DNA from: a virus
Length of the DNA: 22,000 nucleotides
IMG/VR virus record: IMGVR_UViG_3300029787_000377
Span: 1-22,000 of that record
Reading direction: 5' to 3' (one strand)
In this document: positions 1 through 6,728 of the stretch, in pieces
Layout of the letters: every line of letters starts with the position of its first letter
Numbering within the stretch: the first letter of the stretch is position 1
Program-made: the position numbers and the translations under genes
The notes under the pieces: generated by a model
What the model saw: the letters and a program-made list of their open reading frames with translations, nothing else
What the model was told of the DNA's origin: nothing
The model's database searches: none

Positions 1-40
1 TTAGAGGACTCTTTTCCTCCCTATATTTCACAACCTCTAA
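1..40 (+). repeat. inverted repeat ahead of the first gene
   Basis: TTAGAGG at 1-7 is the reverse complement of CCTCTAA at 34-40, so the leader can fold into a 7-bp stem with a 26-base loop. It may extend beyond the left edge. It lies 26 bases ahead of the first start codon. There is no T-run after it, so it does not look like a finished terminator; it could be a leader structure or a processing site. Confidence 0.35.
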
Positions 41-66
41 GATATACTTTAACAAAGGAGAAGACG

Positions 67-255
67 ATGAATGTTAATCAATTAATAAAACAATTAGAAA
101 ACATTGAAGATAAATCGTTACCTATTAGGTTGGAAACACCTAAGTTTGGAGATGATGACACTACTAACTATTGGTTAGACAAGATTGAAGAGTGGTCAAC
201 AGGCTCTAGTGGTTATCCAAACTGTGGCGAAGTTATTTTCATAGGAGACGAATAG
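67..255 (+). CDS. small acidic hypothetical phage protein, 62 aa
   Basis: This is a 62-residue acidic protein of unknown function. The ATG at 67 follows AAAGGAG with good spacing, and the reading frame ends sharing one base with the next start at 255. The N-terminus (VNQLIKQLENI) looks like the helical start common in small phage early proteins, and the C-terminus ends GEVIFIGDE, a short beta-strand pattern often seen in such proteins. No catalytic motif is visible. It is the first gene of the early plus-strand block, so a role in early host takeover is possible, but this is inference from position only. Confidence 0.7.
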   Translation: MNVNQLIKQLENIEDKSLPIRLETPKFGDDDTTNYWLDKIEEWSTGSSGYPNCGEVIFIGDE

Positions 256-440
256 TGAGAATATTAAAAATATTAAAGAAACTTACTGGGGTAGTCATGT
301 TTTCAATTGCGATACTTGTAATTTGGGAACTACCTAACCAACCCATGAACACAGAGATAGATATAAACATTAACTGGATTATCTTATTGGTTATCTATTT
401 TTGGATATGTTTATCTAGTTTATTAATTTTTGAAGACTAA
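255..440 (+). CDS. small membrane protein, 61 aa, GTG start
   Basis: A GTG start at 255 follows GGAGACGA, a near-copy of the ribosome-binding cassette used across this block, and shares a base with the stop of the preceding gene. The protein has two hydrophobic stretches, about residues 11-25 and 41-58, separated by a short polar loop, and a basic N-terminus. It is predicted to be a two-pass inner-membrane protein with both ends inside. I do not recognise a family; membrane-active early proteins of phages can act in superinfection exclusion, but nothing here proves it. Confidence 0.65.
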   Translation: MRILKILKKLTGVVMFSIAILVIWELPNQPMNTEIDININWIILLVIYFWICLSSLLIFED

Positions 441-468
441 TAATTTAACTATAACAAAGGAGACGACA

Positions 469-765
469 ATGAAACTACTAAGACATAATTTTAATGAAAC
501 ATTCACAGATTGTGATAATGACAATTACACTAGACAACCTATGCAACTTGATATGTTTAAGAAATATACAATGGCAGTTATTTTGTCTAGAGATGAAGCT
601 GATTTTGACTGGTGGAGCAATGACTGTGCAACTGTCTTTATAGGTACTGATCGTTGGAGAGTAGAAGATAGATTTACATATGGATTGCAAGATCATCCTA
701 CTAATGTTGGTAGGTTTCTACTAGTCGAAAAACCTTTACATAAACTATATAACAAGGAGTGGTAA
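469..765 (+). CDS. hypothetical protein, 98 aa
   Basis: The reading frame is open from 430, but the ATG at 469 is chosen because it sits directly behind a full GGAGACGAC cassette (459-467). The 98-residue product is soluble with several aromatics (WW at mid-protein, DRWRVEDRF) and no membrane segment or recognisable catalytic motif. It ends two bases before the start of the GP88-like gene. Function unknown; it belongs to the same early transcription unit. Confidence 0.7.
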   Translation: MKLLRHNFNETFTDCDNDNYTRQPMQLDMFKKYTMAVILSRDEADFDWWSNDCATVFIGTDRWRVEDRFTYGLQDHPTNVGRFLLVEKPLHKLYNKEW

Positions 766-767
766 AC

Positions 768-1370
768 ATGACATTTAAATTATCTAAGACTTCTAAGATG
801 CCTTGTAAGAGTATATCTATATCTGCTTGGCTTTGTAGAAACGGCGAGAAACTATCCAAGATCAAGGGTAGTGTTTGTGATGGTTGTTATGCTAGGAAAG
901 GTTTTTATCATATGCCTAATGTCAAAGCAAAGCAGTCATTGACCCTAGAGTTTATGCAGTCTAAAGAATTTATTACTGTAATGATCGAGTTATTACAAAA
1001 AGAAAAGTTCTTTAGGTGGTTTGACTCTGGAGATATCCAAGACCTTAAAATGGCTAATAATATTCTAGATATCTGTGAACAAACGGCACATTGTAAGCAT
1101 TGGATACCTACTAAGGAGTACAAAGATTGGAAGACTATTCTAAGGTCTAGATCATTACCTAGTAATGTCGCTCTTAGATTCTCTGCACCAATGAATGATA
1201 CCCCACCACTAGAGAATGCCCCATTGACTACAACAGTTTTTACATCTGAAGATAGCCTTGGTGCAGTAGGTACTAAGTGTGGAGCATCTTACAAAGACAA
1301 GTATGAGTGTGGCGACTGCCGTGCTTGTTGGGATACTTCTATACCTAATGTCGCTTATGCTAAACACTAA
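768..1370 (+). CDS. GP88-like cysteine-rich phage protein, 200 aa
   Basis: This resembles the phage 'gene product 88' family (Pfam GP88), whose function is not established. Seen directly: a CDGCYA motif with Cys37, Cys40 and Tyr41, the sequence RWFDSGDI at about 83-90, and a second Cys group near the C-terminus (Cys171, 181, 184, 187). The Cys spacing suggests a metal site, zinc or iron-sulfur, which is inference. The ATG at 768 is chosen over the GTG at 759 because it lies 9 bases behind AAGGAG and leaves a two-base gap after the previous stop. The family name is recalled, not searched, so treat it as probable. Confidence 0.7.
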   Translation: MTFKLSKTSKMPCKSISISAWLCRNGEKLSKIKGSVCDGCYARKGFYHMPNVKAKQSLTLEFMQSKEFITVMIELLQKEKFFRWFDSGDIQDLKMANNILDICEQTAHCKHWIPTKEYKDWKTILRSRSLPSNVALRFSAPMNDTPPLENAPLTTTVFTSEDSLGAVGTKCGASYKDKYECGDCRACWDTSIPNVAYAKH

Positions 1371-1384
1371 CAAAGGACAAGCTA

Positions 1385-1753
1385 ATGAAAGTTAAAGTTT
1401 ATTATAATCTACACAAGCAATGTTTTTCTGTTGTCTCTCTAGAAAAAGAGAGATACGGAAAAGTCATTGACCATGTAAAAAGAATTTCTTTATGGGATGC
1501 TACATTCAAAGTATCTGATAAAGGAAGACAACGAGTATTGAGAGAACAACAAAAGAATGTTCATGCTCATGTCGTTGGCTCTTGGGTAAATGATTGGTTT
1601 TTTAATTATCAAAATTTACCTAGGGGTGAAGTTCATCAAGCTACTTACAATCCTTACAAGTACAGTAGCTTTGTAAATACTACAACATTAAACCCTGTAC
1701 ACAAAGCAAAGCAAGTGTACTTAAACGAAAGGAATATATACTATGTTAAATAA
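1385..1753 (+). CDS. conserved phage hypothetical protein, 122 aa
   Basis: This is a basic, aromatic-rich 122-residue protein starting at an ATG behind AAAGGA. It has the pattern KVYYNLHK, then GKVIDHV, then GRQRVLREQQKNVHAHVVG, which I associate with a widespread uncharacterised phage protein; I cannot name its family. Its last 11 bases overlap the start of the DUF932 gene, so the two are probably translated together. Confidence 0.72.
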   Translation: MKVKVYYNLHKQCFSVVSLEKERYGKVIDHVKRISLWDATFKVSDKGRQRVLREQQKNVHAHVVGSWVNDWFFNYQNLPRGEVHQATYNPYKYSSFVNTTTLNPVHKAKQVYLNERNIYYVK

Positions 1754-2627
1754 AACAAATGACCCACACTATGATTTCCCTATTGAGATGGTAAATCTAA
1801 AAGCTATAGGCAATATGGGAGACAATGATGTACTGCCAGAAGTATACAAAGTACCTACAGATATGGCTAGAGCCTTAGTCCGTACTGATACTGGAGATGT
1901 ACTAGGTATTCACGGCAGTAAATACAAACCTATATCTCATAAGCATGTTTGTGATACGATTGAGCAAGGAGTCGAGAAACTTTGTAAAAAGTTTGACACT
2001 AATACAGACGACATTGACTACAAGGTTTCTGTCTATGACAATGGTGCTAAAATGAGAGGTTCATTCTTATTCAACAAACAAATCATTGAGCCACAAGTCG
2101 ATGACATCATAGCCTTTAGAATTAATTTCTTTAATAGCTACGATCAATCTTGGGCATTCCAATCAATAGCTGATGGCTTGAGACTATGGTGCTTGAATGG
2201 ATGTACTACACCAATGACGGCAACCTCCTCTAGGTTTAAACATACTTCTAATGTTTCTATAGAGGGTGTCCAACAAAAGATGCTCAATGGCTACGAGTAC
2301 TTCAAAGACCAAGAGGGTACATTCAAAATGTATGCTGAAAAGAAAGTACAAGACCATGCCGTTGAGTCTTTCTTTAAGACTGTATTATGTAAAACATTTA
2401 CACGGTCTAAAACTTCAATGCCCTTTAACAATACACAGCTTGAGTCATTGCTTAGAGAGTATGACAAGGAGACACCTAAACTAGGTCACACTAAATGGGC
2501 AGTATACAATGCGATGACCTCATGGTCTACTCATGTAGGCAATGGTGATGCATCACATAAGACTAATAAACTTAGAGAGGTTGAAGTCTCTAAAGCATTA
2601 TCAACTTCACAATGGGAGACACTATAA
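1743..2627 (+). CDS. DUF932 phage/plasmid-type protein, 294 aa
   Basis: This is a DUF932-family protein, common on phages and plasmids, of unproven biochemical role. Recognisable features are the N-terminal ALVRTDTGDVLGIHGSKYKP block (about residues 40-59), the central FRINFFNSYDQSWAF stretch, and the RLWCLNGCT segment where family members usually carry a conserved Asn-Gly/Cys pair. The length of 294 residues fits the family. The start at 1743 lies behind GAAAGGA, and the stop overlaps the next ATG as TAATG, indicating translational coupling. Members are often found near recombination or replication genes, but no mechanism can be read from the sequence. Confidence 0.85.
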   Translation: MLNKTNDPHYDFPIEMVNLKAIGNMGDNDVLPEVYKVPTDMARALVRTDTGDVLGIHGSKYKPISHKHVCDTIEQGVEKLCKKFDTNTDDIDYKVSVYDNGAKMRGSFLFNKQIIEPQVDDIIAFRINFFNSYDQSWAFQSIADGLRLWCLNGCTTPMTATSSRFKHTSNVSIEGVQQKMLNGYEYFKDQEGTFKMYAEKKVQDHAVESFFKTVLCKTFTRSKTSMPFNNTQLESLLREYDKETPKLGHTKWAVYNAMTSWSTHVGNGDASHKTNKLREVEVSKALSTSQWETL

Positions 2628-2965
2628 TGACTACAAAAACAAAAAAGAAAAGCATACTAGATAACTATAGTTATCAAGATATAACCAACTTCGTAGAGGA
2701 TATCTACGAGGTTGGCTTTGGAGCGGATGCTATCTACAAAGGCTATACTCTAGAAGAAGTGCTTGAGAGAATAAAAAACTATTCTCAACTTTCATGGAAA
2801 ATAGAGGATTCAGCTGATGATATAGTTAATAGAAATAACGATGTTGGTAACGATATTGAGTCTTTGGTTGTTAATTTGACAACGGATATACGAGATGATC
2901 TATCAAGACTACAGTCTGATATGGACAATCTTAGGTCTGAAGTCTCTAGGATGGAGAGGTCGTAA
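2627..2965 (+). CDS. coiled-coil hypothetical protein, 112 aa
   Basis: The ATG at 2627 is chosen (TAATG overlap with the DUF932 stop, GGGAG at 2614-2618 ahead of it) rather than the in-frame ATG at 2612. The 112-residue protein has a basic N-terminus (TKTKKKS) and a long helical C-terminal half of heptad-like pattern ending DDLSRLQSDMDNLRSEVSRM, so it is probably an oligomeric coiled coil. Function is unknown. It is the last gene before a structured 150-base intergenic stretch. Confidence 0.7.
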   Translation: MTTKTKKKSILDNYSYQDITNFVEDIYEVGFGADAIYKGYTLEEVLERIKNYSQLSWKIEDSADDIVNRNNDVGNDIESLVVNLTTDIRDDLSRLQSDMDNLRSEVSRMERS

Positions 2966-2996
2966 GTTCGCTTTACTCAGCACTAGATTAATGTTA

Positions 2997-3099
2997 CAGT
3001 TAGTCTAGTAAGGCAGTAGGTTTTTTGTTTTATCCTTTGTACCTACTGTCTTACTAGCCTAACTGATACAGCGACAGTTAGGTGGTATAACCCTCGCTG
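2997..3099 (+). ncRNA. structured intergenic RNA: long hairpin with alternative fold
   Basis: The arms 2997-3021 and 3041-3065 are near-perfect reverse complements over 25 bp, with one mismatch and one G-T pair, enclosing a 19-base T-rich loop. The 3' part of the right arm, CCTAACTG (3058-3065), is also perfectly complementary to CAGTTAGG at 3075-3082. A third pair, CAGCGA (3069-3074) with TCGCTG (3094-3099), follows. The long stem and the CCTAACTG/CAGTTAGG stem exclude each other. The structure ends just ahead of the ribosome-binding cassette of the gene at 3116. It could be a leader switch, an RNase III processing site or a separate small RNA; the fold is seen, the function inferred. Confidence 0.5.
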
Positions 3100-3115
3100 A
3101 TATAGGAGACGACTT

Positions 3116-3331
3116 ATGGTAATTACTGCGGAACTATGTAGATTACATTCTACATATGACGGCATCATGGCAGGTCAAGTAGACGGCGATGAGTATGTCG
3201 TAGGTAATTTAATTATCAAAGAACATTTAAAAAATAACCCAATGCATAAAGGTCTAGAGCCCTCAATAGTTTTTGAGATTGCTAGAGAATTTTATGATGA
3301 TACAAAAGGAGGTACAACATGTCCTGTTTAG
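3116..3331 (+). CDS. hypothetical protein, 71 aa
   Basis: The ATG at 3116 follows a full GGAGACGAC cassette (3105-3113), which together with the structured leader makes this the first gene after the 2966-3115 gap. The 71-residue product is soluble with a mixed alpha/beta look (VDGDEYVVGNLII, SIVFEIAREFYDD) and no recognised motif. Its end overlaps the next start by 13 bases. Function unknown. Confidence 0.65.
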   Translation: MVITAELCRLHSTYDGIMAGQVDGDEYVVGNLIIKEHLKNNPMHKGLEPSIVFEIAREFYDDTKGGTTCPV

Positions 3332-3720
3332 CTAGTGAGATCTGGCTAGAAAGTCAGCATGATAAATTTATAGAAGATTATGGCGATTTAATTTCAGCCG
3401 TAGAAGAATGGGATAGACTAAGCAAGGATATTCTTGATCTCAAGACTCGTATAGAATCTGCTCAAGCAAGTATTCATGTGGTTGATGTCTATAAGAGAAC
3501 AGATTTATATCAATGGTATAAGGCTCATTCAACATCTTCTATTAGTAAAAGATCTACCCCTTGGGGAAGTGAGTTGTTTGTAGATGCTATAAGGTTTTAC
3601 GATGCCTATATGAATTACAGTATCTTAGATAAGAAAAAGTATCTTATGTTAACCCATAGGCAAACGACCCCAGATCATATACTTAAAGTTCTAGAATCTT
3701 ACTTTGAACCAGAGGAGTAG
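3319..3720 (+). CDS. hypothetical protein, 133 aa
   Basis: The start at 3319 lies behind AAAAGGAGGT with standard spacing and overlaps the preceding gene by 13 bases. The protein is 133 residues, mainly helical, with an acidic N-terminal half (EDYGDLISAVEEWDRL) that may form a short coiled coil, then an aromatic-rich C-terminal half. I recognise no family. Four bases separate its stop from a tiny membrane-peptide gene. Confidence 0.68.
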   Translation: MSCLASEIWLESQHDKFIEDYGDLISAVEEWDRLSKDILDLKTRIESAQASIHVVDVYKRTDLYQWYKAHSTSSISKRSTPWGSELFVDAIRFYDAYMNYSILDKKKYLMLTHRQTTPDHILKVLESYFEPEE

Positions 3721-3724
3721 AGAT

Positions 3725-3808
3725 ATGGAGCTAATAAAAATGTTAATTATATTCACATCCGCCGTGTTAACTATATGGATGCTTTTATACATGGCTTGTT
3801 GTGGTTAG
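3725..3808 (+). CDS. tiny single-pass membrane peptide, 27 aa
   Basis: A 27-codon reading frame starts at an ATG 7 bases behind GAGGAG (3712-3717). The peptide is almost entirely hydrophobic after a short charged start (MELIK): residues 6-24 run LIIFTSAVLTIWMLLYMA, followed by CCG, so it is a single-pass membrane peptide. It sits neatly between its neighbours with a 13-base gap to the next gene, which carries its own ribosome-binding site. Such peptides are common in phage early regions; the exact role is unknown. Confidence 0.5.
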   Translation: MELIKMLIIFTSAVLTIWMLLYMACCG

Positions 3809-3821
3809 TAGGAGAACAATT

Positions 3822-4160
3822 ATGAAAAGAAAATATATAACCCATAGAGATATGACGATTCTGTCTGTAGGTATAGAACAGAGTCCTATTAATTATAAAC
3901 TTAAAGCAGATTACTTTGATATCTGTGAGACTTTTGGTTTCCCAGATGAGCATTCTAATTTATTCTGTCAATGGAGACTACAGTTTTCAAGTAGCTTAGA
4001 AGATGTAGTTGTTATTATTAACGACAGAAAACAATTGAATCGCAAGGTCGAGGATCGAGATAAATGGATTATCTATGGTTGGTATCAGGTCAATGTAGAT
4101 AGTGCGGTCAATCTGTTTCATGAAAGAATGGAAGAACTTAGAAAGGAGGTGGCTATATGA
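3822..4160 (+). CDS. hypothetical protein, 112 aa
   Basis: The ATG at 3822, behind TAGGAG, is preferred to the GTG at 3801, which would overlap the small membrane gene and lacks a ribosome-binding site. The product is 112 residues with many aromatics (FCQWRLQF, WIIYGWYQV) and a charged, helical C-terminus. No family is recognised. It overlaps the next gene by 4 bases (ATGA). Confidence 0.68.
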   Translation: MKRKYITHRDMTILSVGIEQSPINYKLKADYFDICETFGFPDEHSNLFCQWRLQFSSSLEDVVVIINDRKQLNRKVEDRDKWIIYGWYQVNVDSAVNLFHERMEELRKEVAI

Positions 4161-4312
4161 GTAAAGAAATCTATGAAGAGATGCGAGAACTTAAACAAGA
4201 AGAAGTTCATAATCTCCAAATGAGATTGAAGACTTGTTGCGATAAGATAGCAACGATTAAAACTATGCTTGAAGAGATTCAAGAACGACTAACTGAAATA
4301 CAAAAACTATAA
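4157..4312 (+). CDS. small coiled-coil protein, 51 aa
   Basis: A 51-codon frame starts at 4157 behind AAGGAGGTGG with an ATGA overlap to the gene before it. The product is almost wholly helical and charged, with hydrophobic residues at heptad spacing (IATIKTMLEEIQERLTEIQKL), so it is predicted to be a short coiled coil. One CC pair lies near the centre. Function unknown; it may be an oligomeric regulator or an inhibitor of a host protein, which is a guess from size and shape. Confidence 0.6.
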   Translation: MSKEIYEEMRELKQEEVHNLQMRLKTCCDKIATIKTMLEEIQERLTEIQKL

Positions 4313-4328
4313 CAAAAGGAGACGACTA

Positions 4329-4466
4329 ATGACTTATGAAGAACTTGTTAAATGGCTAGACGACAATGCACCTGTTAACTATGAAGAAGTTGAACACTTT
4401 GAAGATAAAGATGGTGCATCAATATGGATTAGATTTGATTTAGAAAAGGAGGAAGATGATGACTAA
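4329..4466 (+). CDS. small acidic protein, 45 aa
   Basis: A 45-codon frame begins 3 bases behind an exact GGAGACGAC cassette (4318-4326). The product is strongly acidic, beginning TYEELVKWLDD and ending KEEDDD. Its last 8 bases overlap the next gene's start, and the acidic tail is partly dictated by that gene's ribosome-binding site. Small, very acidic early phage proteins sometimes mimic DNA or bind basic host proteins; here that is only a possibility. Confidence 0.6.
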   Translation: MTYEELVKWLDDNAPVNYEEVEHFEDKDGASIWIRFDLEKEEDDD

Positions 4467-4701
4467 AAAATATCATGTAACAACTTATGCTACTGCTGAA
4501 TGGCAATGCATAGTCGAAGCTGATTCTAAAGAGGAAGCTGAAGAAAAAGTTTGGGCAGGAGACTATGATGAATTAAACAAGGGTGAGCCTACCAACATTC
4601 AAGATGAACAAATAGAATCTATTGTTGAACAACCAGATGACATAATAGATAAGATTAAGGAAGAAGATAATTTTGATTCTAATATCAGAAAAGGAGTATA
4701 A
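4459..4701 (+). CDS. DpnD/PcfM-like small acidic protein, 80 aa
   Basis: Two ATGs stand in tandem at 4456 and 4459; the second is chosen because AGGAGG (4447-4452) is then 6 rather than 3 bases away. The N-terminal half, KYHVTTYATAEWQCIVEA followed by DSKEEAEEKV, is the beta-beta-helix pattern of DpnD/PcfM-like small phage proteins. The rest is acidic and probably flexible. A related pattern occurs in the protein at 4924. The family likeness is by eye; function is unknown. Confidence 0.62.
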   Translation: MTKKYHVTTYATAEWQCIVEADSKEEAEEKVWAGDYDELNKGEPTNIQDEQIESIVEQPDDIIDKIKEEDNFDSNIRKGV

Positions 4702-4703
4702 CT

Positions 4704-4931
4704 ATGATTATAGAACTAATAACCGCCGTATCGATTGTTAAAGGGACGATTGAGTTCTTTAACAAAGACTTCTATGTGCAAAAAGATTATATGAATCATA
4801 ACTTTGATTGTACTTGGGAGTATGGCAAGAGAACTACCATTACAGACCCAACTCTGTTTAAGCTAACAGACCCTAATGGACAAGACTATGTTATGTGGAA
4901 ACAACAATGTGAGGAGAAAGGGAATGAGTAA
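4704..4931 (+). CDS. hypothetical protein, 75 aa
   Basis: The start at 4704 follows AAGGAG with 7-base spacing, two bases after the previous stop. The 75-residue protein opens with a hydrophobic helix (IIELITAVSIVKGTIEFF) and continues polar with several aromatics. The first segment is too short and charged to call a membrane anchor with confidence. It overlaps the next gene by 8 bases. Confidence 0.62.
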   Translation: MIIELITAVSIVKGTIEFFNKDFYVQKDYMNHNFDCTWEYGKRTTITDPTLFKLTDPNGQDYVMWKQQCEEKGNE

Positions 4932-5109
4932 GTATTATACATTTAGTGTTCCATGTGAATACTTTTATACTGTGAAAGCAAAAAACGAGAAAGATGCTAG
5001 ACAACTTTTAATTAAAGAGGGTGGTCATAGTATTGATGGAGATTTATGCTTACCAGATAAAAACTATAAACTAGCAAAACTTTGTGATGTAGAATGGAGG
5101 AGTGAGTAA
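4924..5109 (+). CDS. DpnD/PcfM-like small protein, 61 aa
   Basis: The ATG at 4924 is used, behind GAGGAGAAAGG and overlapping the previous stop, rather than the upstream in-frame ATG at 4876. The 61-residue product begins KYYTFSVPCEYFYTVKA followed by a helix rich in charged residues (NEKDARQLL), the same strand-strand-helix plan as the protein at 4459. The two may be distant relatives. No function is known. Confidence 0.6.
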   Translation: MSKYYTFSVPCEYFYTVKAKNEKDARQLLIKEGGHSIDGDLCLPDKNYKLAKLCDVEWRSE

Positions 5110-5136
5110 TGACTAGACTGATTAAGGAGACGACTA

Positions 5137-5226
5137 ATGATTAAAAAACCAGATTATGATTTTATCGTAGGGTGCATAGTTTTATGTACACTATGTTACT
5201 TTATACTCACGGCAGGAGGTGAATGA
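5137..5226 (+). CDS. tiny single-pass membrane peptide, 29 aa
   Basis: A 29-codon frame starts 2 bases behind an exact GGAGACGAC cassette (5126-5134). The peptide has a short charged N-terminus (IKKPDYD) and one hydrophobic span, FIVGCIVLCTLCYFILTA, so it is predicted to be a single-pass membrane peptide. Its final codons carry the ribosome-binding site of the next gene, whose start overlaps the stop codon. It is the second such micro-membrane gene in this block, after 3725-3808. Confidence 0.55.
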   Translation: MIKKPDYDFIVGCIVLCTLCYFILTAGGE

Positions 5227-5429
5227 TGACTAAATACATAGCTGATATATCAAGTGTCCATGAAGTTTCTGAAAAAGAAAAGAAACTCTTGGAAACAGTT
5301 TGGTCAGATGATGAGATCAAGCAATGGTTAATTAAACAAGTAATGGATAACAAGATAGAATTTTTAGGTATTCATTATGATAATGACGAAGAAGAATTAG
5401 AAAATGTAGATTTAGGAGGAGTGTTATGA
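5226..5429 (+). CDS. hypothetical acidic protein, 67 aa
   Basis: Tandem ATGs at 5223 and 5226 compete; 5226 gives 6-base spacing from AGGAGG (5214-5219) and is preferred. The product is acidic and mostly helical (VSEKEKKLLETVWSDDEIKQWL), ending with a DNDEEELENVD acidic patch. No family is recognised. It overlaps the next gene as ATGA. Confidence 0.62.
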   Translation: MTKYIADISSVHEVSEKEKKLLETVWSDDEIKQWLIKQVMDNKIEFLGIHYDNDEEELENVDLGGVL

Positions 5430-5710
5430 TTAATGAAAGCTTTGTTTTACTCATGCTCTTAGGCAATCCAGATGGATCTTATTCTGAACGATACATAGGC
5501 AAGATTCCCTCATGTGTCGACCATGCTGAAGATGTTATCGAAAAAGCTATAATTAAATTTAGAATACCTAATAGCAAAGGATACATCTGTATCACAAATG
5601 AGGTGTGGAAACACCGCCAACGAAATCACAAATGTGATGAACAATTCTTAACTAAGAGTTGTAATATGCCAACACCTAAACCTAACCCTAAAAGAAAAGG
5701 AGACGACTAA
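5426..5710 (+). CDS. hypothetical protein, 94 aa
   Basis: The start at 5426 follows AGGAGGAG and overlaps the previous stop by 4 bases. The 94-residue product has a mixed alpha/beta first half (SFVLLMLLGNPDGSYSERYIG, here split by a turn) and a basic, proline-rich tail (PTPKPNPKRKGDD). The last residues KGDD are encoded by the ribosome-binding cassette of the next gene. Function unknown. Confidence 0.65.
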   Translation: MINESFVLLMLLGNPDGSYSERYIGKIPSCVDHAEDVIEKAIIKFRIPNSKGYICITNEVWKHRQRNHKCDEQFLTKSCNMPTPKPNPKRKGDD

Positions 5711-5925
5711 TGACACCTTACGAAAAATTTGCAAAGAAATATTATAATCAGTTAAGAGGATATACTGTGATTGATTTTAATTTAGAGAGTGATCCATATG
5801 ATGATGATATTATATTTCCAACTTTTACTATGAAGAAAGCAGGGAAAACAATTAAAGTATCTGTTAGCCAAGACGAAGAGGGTAACGGCGGCGGACACTT
5901 ATTTATAGTAGAGGAGGACAGCTAA
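5710..5925 (+). CDS. hypothetical protein, 71 aa
   Basis: The ATG at 5710 forms a TAATG overlap with the previous stop and follows an exact GGAGACGAC cassette (5699-5707). The protein looks like a small alpha/beta domain: an N-terminal helix (TPYEKFAKKYYNQL) followed by strands (IIFPTFTMKKAGKTIKVSVS) and a GNGGGHLFIVEED end. No family is recognised. Confidence 0.65.
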   Translation: MTPYEKFAKKYYNQLRGYTVIDFNLESDPYDDDIIFPTFTMKKAGKTIKVSVSQDEEGNGGGHLFIVEEDS

Positions 5926-6089
5926 TGAAATGGGGATTAACACCACCTATTAAAATACAATACATTACAGAGGATAATTATATCTGTGATGTGCATGGTC
6001 ATAAAGCTACCACAAGTAGTGGTAAGGCTATTAAAGTGCCTAAAGATTATTTAGATTATTACACCATGATAAAGAAAGGAGGTGACTAA
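5925..6089 (+). CDS. small hypothetical protein, 54 aa
   Basis: A 54-codon frame starts as TAATG behind GAGGAGGACAG. The product is basic and beta-rich (IKIQYITEDNYICDVHGHKA) with no membrane segment. It ends in KGGD, encoded by the AAAGGAGGTGAC ribosome-binding site of the next gene. Function unknown. Confidence 0.6.
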   Translation: MKWGLTPPIKIQYITEDNYICDVHGHKATTSSGKAIKVPKDYLDYYTMIKKGGD

Positions 6090-6256
6090 TGGCTAAAGAG
6101 AGAATAATATTAAATGCTTTTAAAGACGGAGTAGCTGATGGCTTACTTATGGGATATAGAGCAGATTATCATCCTAATATGTATTATTATAAGCAAGGAT
6201 ACGATTTTGGTTTAACTATGTATAATGAAATGAAAGGAGGTGACTAATGGCTAAAG
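6074..6256 (+). repeat. 25-bp exact direct repeat of a ribosome-binding/start cassette
   Basis: The 25 bases at 6074-6098 recur exactly at 6232-6256. Each copy covers GAAAGGAGGTGAC, the TAATG stop/start overlap and the codons for Met-Ala-Lys. The copies are 158 bases apart, one small gene apart, and could arise from duplication of a start cassette or recombination between small genes. Confidence 0.6.
6089..6247 (+). CDS. small hypothetical protein, 52 aa
   Basis: A 52-codon frame starts as TAATG with an optimal AGGAGGTGA site. It reads as a helix (ERIILNAFKDGVADGLLMGY) followed by a Tyr-rich stretch (MYYYKQGYDFG) and a second helix. It also ends in KGGD for the same reason as the gene before it. 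Its first codons and ribosome-binding site are repeated exactly at the next gene. Confidence 0.6.
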   Translation: MAKERIILNAFKDGVADGLLMGYRADYHPNMYYYKQGYDFGLTMYNEMKGGD

Positions 6257-6447
6257 CAGATTACGATTATGAGATACTAAGTGAAGTCGAGCAGTTAGAA
6301 ATGATTGCTCGAATACATAAGTTTAGATTGCTTGTAGGTCAGATCAGTATTAAGAGATGTAGAGATCAAGATGATTTTACAGATACTGTCAATGAACTAT
6401 ACGATCATATATTTAGAGATTTAACAATTAAAAAGGAGATGCACTAA
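6247..6447 (+). CDS. hypothetical helical protein, 66 aa
   Basis: This starts as TAATG with an AGGAGGTGA site. The 66-residue product is charged and helical throughout (ILSEVEQLEMIARIHKFRLLV, with ELYDHIFRDL later) and lacks a membrane segment. No family is recognised. It overlaps the next start as TAATG. Confidence 0.65.
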   Translation: MAKADYDYEILSEVEQLEMIARIHKFRLLVGQISIKRCRDQDDFTDTVNELYDHIFRDLTIKKEMH

Positions 6448-6728
6448 TGAAAGTTAATGTAATAGCAAATACACTTAGACCTATTATTAAATATCTTATT
6501 AAAGAAAAATATAGTCCCGCAACTATTGAGTATGTAATCATACAGGCTATACAAGATGTTATCACAGAAGAAAATCTTAATGCAAAGAAACCATCCGCTT
6601 TAGAAGACAAAGACATTGAATGTGTCACAGACACTATTGCTGATGAATACTATGCGGATGCTCCATGTGATACTGAGCCATCAACAGTAGGTAACAATGT
6701 TATTAATTTATCGACTTGGAAATCTTAA
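6447..6728 (+). CDS. hypothetical protein, 93 aa
   Basis: The start at 6447 is a TAATG overlap behind AAAAGGAG. The 93-residue protein has a helical N-terminal two thirds (NTLRPIIKYLIKEKYSPATI) and an acidic C-terminal third containing two Cys. No motif identifies a function. It is coupled to the HNH endonuclease gene by another TAATG overlap. Confidence 0.66.
   Translation: MKVNVIANTLRPIIKYLIKEKYSPATIEYVIIQAIQDVITEENLNAKKPSALEDKDIECVTDTIADEYYADAPCDTEPSTVGNNVINLSTWKS

Noticed and set aside
2997-3065. Reading the long hairpin as a rho-independent terminator
   Set aside because: No T-run follows the stem; the T-rich part is in the loop. Processing or switching fits better.
5109-5144. 11-codon frame (TAATG overlap at 5109)
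   Set aside because: No ribosome-binding site of useful strength and it ends within the start of the real small gene at 5137; probably chance.
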